NCBI GenBank assembly: GCA_004293365.1 | Contig: RDYN01000099.1 | Span: forward strand, 1-34,200 | Origin: Oscillatoriales cyanobacterium | GTDB lineage: Bacteria > Cyanobacteriota > Cyanobacteriia > Cyanobacteriales > Microcoleaceae | Reading direction: 5' to 3' | Length of the DNA: 34,200 nt | In this document: in pieces, positions 23,880-31,302 of the stretch | Layout: each line of letters starts with the position of its first letter | Numbering within the stretch: the first letter of the stretch is position 1 | The notes under the pieces: model-generated | Databases searched by the model: none | What the model saw: only the letters and a program-made list of their open reading frames with translations | Told to the model about the DNA's origin: nothing | Made by a program: the position numbers and the translations under genes

Positions 23880-23976
23880 TTAGTCATTAGTCATTAGTCA
23901 TTAGTCATTAGTGCTGTCCCCGAAGAGCGAACCTTGTCAACTGTCAACTGTCAACTGTCAACTGTTAACTGTCAAC
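23880..23976. repeat. Two heptamer tandem repeats (TTAGTCA and TCAACTG)
   Basis: TTAGTCA is repeated nearly five times at 23880-23912, and TCAACTG about six times at 23935-23976 (one unit is TTAACTG). Both are typical short tandem repeats of cyanobacteria. The second is the same heptamer as at 14931-14972. A partial TTAGTCA pair recurs near 24629. Confidence 0.85.
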
Positions 23977-23984
23977 AGAGATAA

Positions 23985-24110
23985 TAGACTTCTTGCAAAA
24001 GTCTTTTTAATCAAATTTTGGAACGGGCTCTCCGGCCCATTCCACAACAGAAAAAACTTTTTGTGGAACGGGTCGGAGAGCCCGTCCCAGCTATTTTTGC
24101 AAGAGGTCTA
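23985..24110. mobile_element. MITE-like element of about 126 bp with nested inverted repeats
   Basis: The ends TAGACTTCTTGCAAAAG and TTTTTGCAAGAGGTCTA are 17-base near-perfect inverted repeats. Inside, GGAACGGGCTCTCCGG and TCGGAGAGCCCGTCCC form a second nested inverted repeat, plus CCACAACAG/TTTTTGTGG. No ORF fits inside. This layout suggests a non-autonomous element that can fold into one long hairpin. Confidence 0.65.
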
Positions 24111-24246
24111 ATGTTTTGGGTGAAAAGGCGGGGGCGGAAAGTACGAATGTAGCTTGTAGGGTTTTCTTGCCTGTCGGTGCGAAGTGCGATCGCACAAGAT
24201 AGAAGTATAGAAATTAAACGGCTGGTGTTCGCCCGCCCTACACAAA

Positions 24247-24612
24247 ATGAACTCACAACTAGAACAACAAGCAACAATTATCCAAGAAGACACAGCAACA
24301 GAGGCAACCAACCCAACAGTTGAAACTCCTTTATTCGCCTCAGAATTTGTAACTGAGGAAAAAGTTAGAGTGGAAGAATTTAAGATTAGCGCCGACAGTT
24401 TAATTGGTAAAGTCAAAGAACTAATTGAGCAAGGAAAACTCCGCCGCCTCGTCATCAAAAACTCCCAAGGGCGGATTTTAGCAGACATTCCGCTGATGGC
24501 GGGATTGGTAGGTGGCGTTGCAGGCTCAGTAGTATTTCCAATTGCTGCTGTACTGGCGACAGTTGGGGCTGTTGTGGCTCATTTGACTGTGGTTATCGAG
24601 CGGAAAGAGTAG
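24247..24612 (+). CDS. DUF4342 family protein, 121 aa
   Basis: Residues about 40-80 carry the family core VEEFKISADSLIGKVKELIE, then GKLRRLVIKNSQGRILADIP. Then comes one hydrophobic stretch (LMAGLVGGVAGSVVFPIAAV onward) and the ending LTVVIERKE. The first 38 residues are a Thr/Glu/Gln-rich, probably flexible tail. The hydrophobic part could insert in a membrane. Function of the family is not known to me. The ATG has no strong ribosome site. The gene is convergent with the beta-lactamase-like gene, and the gap between them is filled with hairpins. Confidence 0.8.
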   Translation: MNSQLEQQATIIQEDTATEATNPTVETPLFASEFVTEEKVRVEEFKISADSLIGKVKELIEQGKLRRLVIKNSQGRILADIPLMAGLVGGVAGSVVFPIAAVLATVGAVVAHLTVVIERKE

Positions 24613-24658
24613 TTATTAGTCCGCAGTCATTAGTCATTCAATTATCTAATTTGTAATG

Positions 24659-24707
24659 GCGCGACAAAAGAGCAATCCCAGAGTTGGGGATTGCTCTTTT
24701 GTCGCGC
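24659..24707. terminator. Perfect 21-bp hairpin, possible bidirectional terminator
   Basis: GCGCGACAAAAGAGCAATCCC is followed by a 7-base loop and its exact complement. It lies 46 bases after the DUF4342 stop. The stem contains CTTTTG tracts instead of a trailing T run, so intrinsic termination is not classical. It may instead be a mobile palindrome. Confidence 0.5.
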
Positions 24708-24742
24708 AATGACATTAATCTCGTTTACTCTCGTTTAATCTC

Positions 24743-24870
24743 GTTTCCAGGCTCTGCCTGGAAACGCATATAATCGAGGCTCTGCCTCGCTCTTTCTAGT
24801 TTTCTAGTTCTAGTCTCATTTTACCGGAGGCAGAGCCTCCTGCTATTCATTTCCAGGCAGAGCCTGGAAA
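24743..24870. repeat. Cluster of four AGGCAGAGCCT-type palindromes in mirrored order
   Basis: The palindromes are GTTTCCAGGCTCTGCCTGGAAAC without a few bases (24743-24765), GAGGCTCTGCCTC (24776-24788), GGAGGCAGAGCCTCC (24826-24840) and TTTCCAGGCAGAGCCTGGAA (24850-24869). The first two have TCT centres, the last two AGA, so the cluster is one larger inverted repeat. It lies between convergent genes. Confidence 0.8.
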
Positions 24871-24888
24871 CTAGAAATTCCCAACAGC

Positions 24889-26211
24889 TTAATTCGATAC
24901 TTTCGCCGTAGGTTGGTCTAAATAATTATAAACAATCCGCGAAATCCGCCGCACAAAATCTCTGACAATCGGGTCGTTGTAAGGACGTTTGACAAAAATA
25001 GCAGCTAAATAACGCTTGCCATTCGGCATATCAATAATCCCGGCATCGCCAACTACAAAACCAATATCTCCAGTTTTATCAGCAATTACGGCTCCTCGTC
25101 CCAAACCCGAAGGCAACAATGTTCTGGTGGTAGTATGCCGCAATAATTCTAACACCTGTTCCCGACTCGATTCGGAAACTAATTTATCGCGAGATAACAT
25201 AGATAGCAATTTTACCATGTCTACAGAACTTGTGGTATTTGTACCTTGAAAATCCCCCAGCCAATTGCGAATTCTCGTGTCTGTCAATCCCCAAGCGCGA
25301 AAACGCTCGTTGAGTTTAGCGATTCCCCCCAAACGTTCGATAATCATGTTGGTGGCTGTATTGTCGCTGATGGTAATCATTTTATCTACGGTTTCTCTGA
25401 TGCTAAACCGAGTGTTATCTGGTTCGTCTTGCATGGTTCCAGAACCGCTGGCTACTAAGTCGGACTTCATAACTAATGTTTCGTCGAGGCTAACTTTGCC
25501 TGCGTCTACATCTTGATAAAATGCAATCAGAATTGGTAATTTGATTGTACTCGCGGCCGGAAATACGCGATCGCCCTTGATATCCAAATAGTCTCCTGTA
25601 TCCAAATCCAGAAAGAACATTCCGGCGCTGAGAGACTTGTACTGGGCGATCGCACTTTCGACTTGCGGCTTGATGGCGCTCATTTCCGAACCGGTACGCA
25701 CGGCCAAATCAGCGGCATAGTTTCTGGGATTTGCTGAAGCAACAGTTAGGGGAACTTGACCAGATTTTTGTTCGATTTGGGTAATAGCTGTTGGTTGAAA
25801 AGACTCGTTTGCTGCTAGTTGCTCGGGATTTGGTAGCTGAAACGACCAGCGAGTGGCAGATTCTCTAATTACTCGGACTTTTTGCGGGTCTAATTTATAA
25901 CCGGGAGTTAATTGTATCACTAACCTGGTGGTTTCGGTGTCAAATTGCCCGACTCTAATTTCTTGAATAGCTGAGTTGTAGCTTTGAGGACTTTCGGGAT
26001 ATTCTAAGACTATTCCGGGCAAGTCAATGACTAAGCGGGTGGGATTGGCAATGAGTTTAACTTGAGGCTGAACTCCGGAATCTGTGGTTAAATTGAGTTG
26101 ATTTTGGCGGGTGTCGAAGTGCCAGGATGTTAGTGTATCAGCTTTTGCCGGCAGAGCGATCGACAAAACGCTAATTAAAGCCGGCAACAGCCATCGCAGT
26201 TTTAGAATCAT
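24889..26211 (-). CDS. AMIN-domain plus class A beta-lactamase-like serine hydrolase
   Basis: A signal peptide (MILKLRWLLPALISVLSIAL, cleaved after AKA) supports the ATG at 26211; the longer frame starts at a GTG. Residues about 27-125 are an AMIN domain (LVIDLPGIVLEYP, IQEIRVGQFDTETTRLVIQL), which targets proteins to peptidoglycan or the periplasm. Residues about 195-435 are a class A beta-lactamase fold with the catalytic STIK (S221, K224), SDN (282-284) and KTG (379-381). The glutamate-bearing omega-loop motif of true class A enzymes is not obvious. It could be a beta-lactamase or a peptidoglycan-acting relative; the AMIN fusion favours a cell-wall role. Convergent with the DUF4342 gene. 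Confidence 0.88.
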   Translation of the reverse strand: MILKLRWLLPALISVLSIALPAKADTLTSWHFDTRQNQLNLTTDSGVQPQVKLIANPTRLVIDLPGIVLEYPESPQSYNSAIQEIRVGQFDTETTRLVIQLTPGYKLDPQKVRVIRESATRWSFQLPNPEQLAANESFQPTAITQIEQKSGQVPLTVASANPRNYAADLAVRTGSEMSAIKPQVESAIAQYKSLSAGMFFLDLDTGDYLDIKGDRVFPAASTIKLPILIAFYQDVDAGKVSLDETLVMKSDLVASGSGTMQDEPDNTRFSIRETVDKMITISDNTATNMIIERLGGIAKLNERFRAWGLTDTRIRNWLGDFQGTNTTSSVDMVKLLSMLSRDKLVSESSREQVLELLRHTTTRTLLPSGLGRGAVIADKTGDIGFVVGDAGIIDMPNGKRYLAAIFVKRPYNDPIVRDFVRRISRIVYNYLDQPTAKVSN

Positions 26212-26488
26212 GTGTGAGGAGTAATAGTTTAACGGCTGCAACGAGAAAGCGGCGGTCACATTGTTCTCAACCGCTTTGTCGTTGCGAACTACCTAGCATC
26301 ATACAGTTAACTTTTGCCCGCACCCGTAATTTTTATTATTTTCTTTGAGAATATTTGGTTTCCGGGAATTATCTTGCATCCGGTTATATTAAACCTGTTT
26401 ATTCTCGTCTTGCGTAGATCGGAAAGTTCATTCAGTCGGGAATATAATTCCCAGAATTATTGTTGGCTCGGCAGGAGTTGTATTTGTG

Positions 26489-26839
26489 TTAGAGTACAAA
26501 TTCTAGTTGTGCGATCGCGCGATTTCTCGCATCTTCGATGGAGTCGATCGCACTTTCGGCAAAATTTTTGCTTTTGGCGACAAATCGGCGATCGCTCAAA
26601 TGGTCGTAAGCTTCCCAATTACCGCTAACTTCGCCATCGTACCAGAGAAACCAGCCGCGGTAGATTTCCCCGCTATCAATATCATCGCACAGAACCAGCC
26701 AATCATCACCCGTGAGAGCGCTGTTATCTAAGGCTACCAATTCAACCCACGCTAATGCAGTGCAGGCATCGATCGCATCAGCATGAACTAAGTCAGATTG
26801 TGTAGCGGTAGGTTGCGGCGAACAAAGTGTAGATTTCAT
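26489..26839 (-). CDS. Unrecognised acidic 116-aa protein
   Basis: A clear AAGGAG ribosome site precedes the ATG at 26839. The protein is acidic and Trp/Asp-rich (DDWLVLCDDIDSGEIYRGWF, then WYDGEVSGNWEAYDHLSD), with two or three Cys and no signal or membrane segment. I do not recognise a family. It lies 31 bases downstream of the 60-aa secreted-type ORF on the same strand, so they may share a transcript. The 277 bases between it and the beta-lactamase-like gene hold nothing recognisable. Confidence 0.65.
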   Translation of the reverse strand: MKSTLCSPQPTATQSDLVHADAIDACTALAWVELVALDNSALTGDDWLVLCDDIDSGEIYRGWFLWYDGEVSGNWEAYDHLSDRRFVAKSKNFAESAIDSIEDARNRAIAQLEFVL

Positions 26840-26870
26840 GATTTCTCCTTAACCAAATTAATGAATTTGC

Positions 26871-27053
26871 CTATTTATGGAAGTGACTCGGTACTGGAAT
26901 TGAAAAAAGAGTATTTTGATGAATCCTTGGTTGTTGGTCAAATTTACCAGCCGCTGATGCTTCGGTTAAATTGTTAAGTGTATTAATTGCGAAAATTGCT
27001 GCGGTTCCTAAAGCAGCCATGGCCAGTCTGTGTAAAATTTTACTCATTTTCAT
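26871..27053 (-). CDS. Small 60-aa protein with signal-peptide-like N-terminus
   Basis: AAAGGA lies just before the ATG. Residues 1-35 (MKMSKILHRLAMAALGTAAI onward) contain a basic start, a hydrophobic core and an Ala-Ala region (EASAAG) fit for signal peptidase. The mature part is short, with FDQQPRIHQ and a His-containing end. It is probably exported. Function is unknown. It is upstream of and near the acidic 116-aa gene. Confidence 0.6.
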   Translation of the reverse strand: MKMSKILHRLAMAALGTAAIFAINTLNNLTEASAAGKFDQQPRIHQNTLFSIPVPSHFHK

Positions 27054-27084
27054 GATCCTTTTTGGCTTTGCGATCGATTCTGGT

Positions 27085-27147
27085 GTAGGGTGCGTCAGGA
27101 CGAATATTTGACACGACTCAAACAGTTTGTTTCTGACACACCCTACG
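27085..27147. repeat. GTAGGGTGCGTCAG inverted repeat, MITE-like
   Basis: GTAGGGTGCGTCAG at 27085-27098 is matched by CTGACACACCCTACG at 27133-27147 with one mismatch, around 34 bases. No ORF. A related motif (GGTGCGCAGTGCGCACC) is at 31153-31169. Confidence 0.65.
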
Positions 27148-27408
27148 ATATTGATGTATCTACTCTAAAAAAATCAGTAGTTGCACGGAGGGGAGATTGG
27201 GGAGTTAAGAAAAGTTTTTTGTACTAAAATATATTCACAGGTTGAAGCCGTTATCAGGACAGAGTTTGACGAAGCCGATCGCCTGAAAACCCTCTACAAG
27301 TAAAATTACTTAAATTCCGGCGGGCTGACTATCTCCCTTAAAATCGCTTAAAATAGGAACTTAAGGCGTTAAATCTCCTAAATTCTTTACCATTTTCGTG
27401 TAACAGCA
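27148..27408 (+). promoter_or_regulatory. Upstream region of the HTH-TIR-AAA gene with repeated CTTAA boxes
   Basis: No ORF is supported in this stretch, nor in the rest of 27054-27408 outside the inverted repeat. CTTAAA or CTTAAG occurs at 27309, 27337, 27347 and 27360, with GTTAAA at 27368. AAAATAGG near 27350 could serve as a -10. The repeated boxes might be an operator for the gene's own HTH domain; this is speculative. Confidence 0.3.
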
Positions 27409-29286
27409 GTGCTCAAGTCAAAACGCGATCGCGGTCGAATTCTCACAGCCCCTGGCTTAAAGAAACTTAACGAAGCGCTGCAAGAATGGTCAGACCGATA
27501 TAACATTAGAGGTACTCTGACGGAAATCGAGGCAGAGTCTGGCGTAGGTGCGGATACAGTCAGCAAAATTAAGCAGGGTAGAGAAGGTGCTGATTTAAGT
27601 AAAATTCGTCAGTTGTTCGCGGCTTTTGAGTTGACTCTGACGAATGGCGACCACCGATCGGCTAAACTAGACGATGCCGAAGATGTCGGCGAGTCAGACA
27701 ATTTACCCGCTGCGTTCGATACCGCCAACAACAGCAGAAGTGTTAAAGTATTTGTGAGTTATCGCAGCGCCGAACCCGATCGCGAGTTGGGAAAACAGTT
27801 GGAAACGGCCTTAAGTGCGATCGGTCATACAGTCTTCACAGCCGAAAATAACATTAGATTGGGAGATAATTGGTTCGATCGCATAAACTACTTCCTCAAA
27901 GAATGCGATTATTTGCTATTGCTATTGCCGCCAACAGTCAGCCAAAGCGAACTCCTAACATATCAAGTCCAGCAAGCCAAAGAACTGCAAGACTCTCGCC
28001 CTGACAAGAAACCAATAATTTTACCGATTCGCGTCGGTTTTCCCTTAAACGTGCCTCTAAACCACGATTTGCGGGGCTATCTGTACCGAATCGAACAGAG
28101 GGAATGGCAAAACGGCGCCGACACTCCTATTCTGATCGAAGAAGTGTTGAAATTGCTAGCAGAAACTCCCGCACCAGTCAAACAACAACCAGAAGATTTA
28201 ACACCAAACCAAGTATTAGAAATTAGCAGCGAGGAAATACCTCAACCCAGCGCCGAACCTGAATTACCGGGAGGACAAGTCGATGTCGCGTCTCAATTTT
28301 ATGTAGAACGCCAGCCCATCGAAGAACGCTGCTATCAAACTATTTTGCAGCCCAGCGCGTTAATTAGAATTAAAGCGCCGAGACAAATGGGCAAAACATC
28401 CTTGATGGCAAAAATTTTGCATCACGGATCCCGTCAAGGTTACTGCACAGTGCCGCTAACTTTTCAGTTAGTAGATAAAAGTGTATTCGCCAACTTAGAT
28501 AAATTCTTAAAATGGTTTTGCGCTTACGTCGGACGCGAATTGCACTTAGCCAATCAATTAGACGATTACTGGGACGATATTTTTGGCAGCAAAGTCAACT
28601 GCAAAGATTACTTTGAAAAATACATTTTACCGCAAATCGACAGTCCTTTAATTTTAGGATTAGACGAAATCGATCGCGTTTTCCAATATCCCGACATAGC
28701 CGAAGACTTTTTAGGACTGCTGCGGGCGTGGCACGAAGAATCGAAGCGGCGCGACATTTGGAAAAAACTGCGATTAATTGTAGTTCACTCCACCGAAGTT
28801 TACATCCCGATGAACATCAATCAATCGCCCTTCAACGTCGGCTTACCCGTAGATTTGCCCGAATTTAACGCTGGGCAAATCCAAGATTTAGCAGCGCGGC
28901 ACAATTTAAGTTGGTCAGATGCCGAAGTTGAGCAACTGATGGCAACAGTCGGCGGTCATCCGTATTTAGTACGAGTTGCACTATATCACATTTCGCGATC
29001 GGATTTGACACTCAATCAATTAAAAGAAACTGCTGCCAGCGATGCCGGAATTTATAGCGATCACCTGCGCCGCCAACTGTGGAATTTAGAAGAATATCCA
29101 GAATTAGCCCAGGGAATGAGAGAGATTGCAGCAGCCGATAGTCCCGTTCCATTAAAGGCGATGCAGGCGTTTAAATTAGATAGCTTGGGCTTGGTAAAAT
29201 TGCAGGGAAACGAGTGCGTGCCGAGGTGCGAGTTGTACCGGCAATATTTTCGATCGCACTTGGGAAATACTTCCTCCCTACCATAA
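27409..29286 (+). CDS. HTH-TIR-AAA (STAND-like) protein, 625 aa
   Basis: Three modules are in one chain. Residues about 14-80 resemble a helix-turn-helix (LTEIEAESGVGADTVSKIKQ), a Cro-like DNA-binding pattern. Residues about 111-215 form a TIR domain (VKVFVSYRSAEPDRELGKQL, IGHTVFTAENNIRLGDNWFD, CDYLLLLLPPTVSQSELL). The expected catalytic Glu of NAD-cleaving TIRs appears to be Gln (TYQVQQA) by eye. Residues about 295-600 are an AAA-like ATPase of the cyanobacterial AAA_35 kind, with Walker A APRQMGKTSL (323-332), Walker B LILGLDEIDR (414-423) and the VGGHPYLVR motif near 514. The start is GTG with a weak ribosome site. It may be a signalling or immune protein. Confidence 0.82.
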   Translation: MLKSKRDRGRILTAPGLKKLNEALQEWSDRYNIRGTLTEIEAESGVGADTVSKIKQGREGADLSKIRQLFAAFELTLTNGDHRSAKLDDAEDVGESDNLPAAFDTANNSRSVKVFVSYRSAEPDRELGKQLETALSAIGHTVFTAENNIRLGDNWFDRINYFLKECDYLLLLLPPTVSQSELLTYQVQQAKELQDSRPDKKPIILPIRVGFPLNVPLNHDLRGYLYRIEQREWQNGADTPILIEEVLKLLAETPAPVKQQPEDLTPNQVLEISSEEIPQPSAEPELPGGQVDVASQFYVERQPIEERCYQTILQPSALIRIKAPRQMGKTSLMAKILHHGSRQGYCTVPLTFQLVDKSVFANLDKFLKWFCAYVGRELHLANQLDDYWDDIFGSKVNCKDYFEKYILPQIDSPLILGLDEIDRVFQYPDIAEDFLGLLRAWHEESKRRDIWKKLRLIVVHSTEVYIPMNINQSPFNVGLPVDLPEFNAGQIQDLAARHNLSWSDAEVEQLMATVGGHPYLVRVALYHISRSDLTLNQLKETAASDAGIYSDHLRRQLWNLEEYPELAQGMREIAAADSPVPLKAMQAFKLDSLGLVKLQGNECVPRCELYRQYFRSHLGNTSSLP

Positions 29287-29292
29287 AATTAC

Positions 29293-29323
29293 CTTCTTCT
29301 TCTTCTTCTTCTTCTTCTTCTTC
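29293..29323. repeat. CTT microsatellite
   Basis: About ten CTT units directly follow the stop of the HTH-TIR-AAA gene, then a CCTTCGCGTCCTTCGCGTC-type repeat. The rest of 29324-29447 shows no gene. Confidence 0.85.
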
Positions 29324-29447
29324 CCTTCTTCCTTCGCGTCCTTCGCGTCTTCGCGGTTCGTCAAATAAGATCCTCCCAAACTATTTAAACCAGATTTGAT
29401 GTAAAATGCAGTCAAATACTCAAACAATCATCAGGTAAACGCGACCA

Positions 29448-29558
29448 GTGAACGATATTTTTTTGATAACTTCCGATAACTGGCTAGATTGGATAACCGT
29501 GTTTGGCTATCTAGGTTTTACAGTTTTCGTTATGTGGCGCATTTTGGCTTCCAAGTAG
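29448..29558 (+). CDS. Candidate 36-aa single-span membrane protein
   Basis: GTG at 29448 follows AGGT at a 13-base distance. The product, beginning MNDIFLITSDNWLDWITVFG, has one hydrophobic helix (VFGYLGFTVFVMW) and ends in RILASK. A stop codon just upstream makes this GTG the only start. It ends 50 bases before the Uma2 gene. Single-helix proteins of this size are common in cyanobacteria, but a chance ORF cannot be excluded. Confidence 0.35.
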   Translation: MNDIFLITSDNWLDWITVFGYLGFTVFVMWRILASK

Positions 29559-29608
29559 ATGTTAAGATAGAGGTAAAATAACAAAATAATCAACTCCCGC
29601 AGACTATT

Positions 29609-30208
29609 ATGTCGCCTGTTGAAAGTGTCGCAGCAATCCCGAACGATTTGATTTTGCGCTTGAGCGTCGAGCAGTATCATGCTATGATTCAAGCTGGCAT
29701 TTTGGCGGATGACGACCCAGTAGAACTGCTGGAGGGATGGCTTGTTTTCAAAATGCCAAAAAATCCGCCGCATCGAGTGACAACTCGCCTTGTCAGAACA
29801 GCTTTGGAGAATATTTTACCTCCCGGATGGTATGTTGATTCTCAGGAACCGATTACGCTGCAAAATAGCGAACCTGAACCGGATATAGTTGTTGTGCGAG
29901 GGGATACGCGACAGTATCTCGATCGCCATCCAGGTGCTGAAGATGTTGCTATAGTCATTGAAGTATCGGATACTACGCTGGGGCGCGATCGCACGATCAA
30001 GAAACAAACTTATGCCCGCGCGGGAATTCCGGTTTATTGGATTGTCAATCTGGTGGAAGGACAGGTTGAGGTGTACGATCGACCTTTGGGAGATTCCGAA
30101 CCACCGGATTACGGGCAAATGTTGATTTACGGGCGATCGGCTGTGTTGCCTATCGCGATCGCAGGAGTTACAATTGGGGCGATCGATGTAGATGTTATTT
30201 TGCCTTAG
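29609..30208 (+). CDS. Uma2 family (DUF820) putative nuclease, 199 aa
   Basis: Uma2 proteins have a PD-(D/E)XK nuclease-type fold and are very abundant in filamentous cyanobacteria; their role is unclear. The usual landmarks are here: VELLEGWLV near residues 38-46, the PD pair in PEPDIVVVRGD (D92), the EXX part in IVIEVSDTTLGRDRTIKKQT (E118, K131), and the YARAGIPVYWIVNL segment. The length is normal. The ATG at 29609 fits the family start. It stands alone between intergenic repeats. Confidence 0.9.
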   Translation: MSPVESVAAIPNDLILRLSVEQYHAMIQAGILADDDPVELLEGWLVFKMPKNPPHRVTTRLVRTALENILPPGWYVDSQEPITLQNSEPEPDIVVVRGDTRQYLDRHPGAEDVAIVIEVSDTTLGRDRTIKKQTYARAGIPVYWIVNLVEGQVEVYDRPLGDSEPPDYGQMLIYGRSAVLPIAIAGVTIGAIDVDVILP

Positions 30209-30261
30209 TTTTGATTAAAACAGAACTTACGCATCAATAACATATTTCTGCGATTAAATAG

Positions 30262-30322
30262 GTTTGTAGTGAGGACTTTAGTCCTCATCAAATGAGAGAG
30301 GACTAAAGTCCTCACTACAAAC
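30262..30322. repeat. GGACTAAAGTCC palindromic repeat, copy 2
   Basis: GTTTGTAGTGAGGACTTTAG and its complement (AGGACTAAAGTCCTCACTAC) surround a short TCATCAAATGAGAG centre, making a nearly perfect 25-base-arm palindrome. Same family as 7594-7725 and 34046-34200. It lies between the convergent Uma2 and cyclo-ligase-like genes. Confidence 0.85.
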
Positions 30323-30366
30323 TTTATAAGGGTTATTCTATCGACTATCTAAGTTTCGATGGCCAG

Positions 30367-31137
30367 CTATTTATAGTTAGTGAAGTTCAGTTGTAACTTT
30401 CGCAAAATCGGAATTTGTGCCAACTGTTCCGATCGCAAACTATCCCAGTTTAACCCAGTTGGACGCGGATAACTCGTATTAGTTTCAATTACATCCTCCG
30501 CAGTCACAATCCTATTCAGCGCCCAATCGTGAGGCTGCATCGGCAAACGCGAATCTTCTACAATTTGCAAAGAATGCACTGTTGTTACAATCGGAGTATC
30601 GATTTGTACTAATCCGAATTCCTGCAACATCGCCAATTCCAAATCAGCAAATCCTGCACCTTTGCCGGTTCTTCCCCCGTTGCGCGCCACCGCTACGCAG
30701 CCGACTATTGCTAAATCGATCGGCTCCATTTCTTCAAAGCTTACCAATTTTCCGCAACTGAGGGCTTTACGGGCGATCGCACTTTCAGCAATAGATACAC
30801 TTTGTCTCTGCAAATCCTCGGCTGTTAACTCCACAAAACAGCGATCGTCTGTCAAGCGCGGTACTGCCATGTACAGGCGTTTTCCGTCTTGCAAAGCCCG
30901 CATCCGTACCGGAATTTGTGGCGAATCTGGATTGCACTTAATCGTTTTTGCCTGTTGCCAAATTGGTAAACTCGCCAATCTTTCCGCCGCCAATTCAGCA
31001 CCAACAAAATTGGGAATATGACCAAACGGATCGCCAACAGATGCGGCTTGCTGTTTCAGCAAAGACCAGATTTCTGTTCTTAACTTGTCTTTGTCTTGGT
31101 GATATCCAATCCAATCTGTTTTCATGGTGTTAAGCAT
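30367..31137 (-). CDS. 5-formyltetrahydrofolate cyclo-ligase-like protein
   Basis: The family converts 5-formyl-THF to 5,10-methenyl-THF with ATP. The N-terminal DKLRTEIWSLLKQQ, the KTIKCNPDSPQIPVR segment, KRLYMAVPRLTDDRCFVEL and especially GGRTGKGAGFADLELAML, in place of the usual GxGGGYYD loop, support membership. The GYYD-type loop is changed to GFAD, which is typical of a divergent subgroup. Substrate is therefore uncertain. The ATG at 31137 or the one at 31125 (MKTDWIGYHQ) may be the start; no ribosome site settles it. Length of 256 aa is somewhat above the classical 180-200. Confidence 0.8.
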   Translation of the reverse strand: MLNTMKTDWIGYHQDKDKLRTEIWSLLKQQAASVGDPFGHIPNFVGAELAAERLASLPIWQQAKTIKCNPDSPQIPVRMRALQDGKRLYMAVPRLTDDRCFVELTAEDLQRQSVSIAESAIARKALSCGKLVSFEEMEPIDLAIVGCVAVARNGGRTGKGAGFADLELAMLQEFGLVQIDTPIVTTVHSLQIVEDSRLPMQPHDWALNRIVTAEDVIETNTSYPRPTGLNWDSLRSEQLAQIPILRKLQLNFTNYK

Positions 31138-31152
31138 TATTGGTGGCGGTAA

Positions 31153-31169
31153 GGTGCGCAGTGCGCACC
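31153..31169. repeat. GGTGCGCAGTGCGCACC palindrome
   Basis: A 17-base palindrome with AGT centre lies between the cyclo-ligase-like and AAA-WD40 genes, which diverge. The flanks GTAA and CTAC extend it poorly. It resembles the core of repeats of the GTAGGGTGCG type seen at 27085-27147. Confidence 0.6.
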
Positions 31170-31302
31170 CTACAGAGAGAGTTGATGCGTTCAGGACTAA
31201 TAGTGCTAATATATCACTTATAAGGTAAATTCATTTCTGGTTCGATCGGGCTCCAGAGAATTTTTTTTACAGTGTGATTTTTTGATTTTACCATTTTATT
31301 CT

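Noticed and set aside
23880..23976. Heptamer arrays as a CRISPR array
   Set aside because: Units are 7 bases long with no spacers; they are short tandem repeats.
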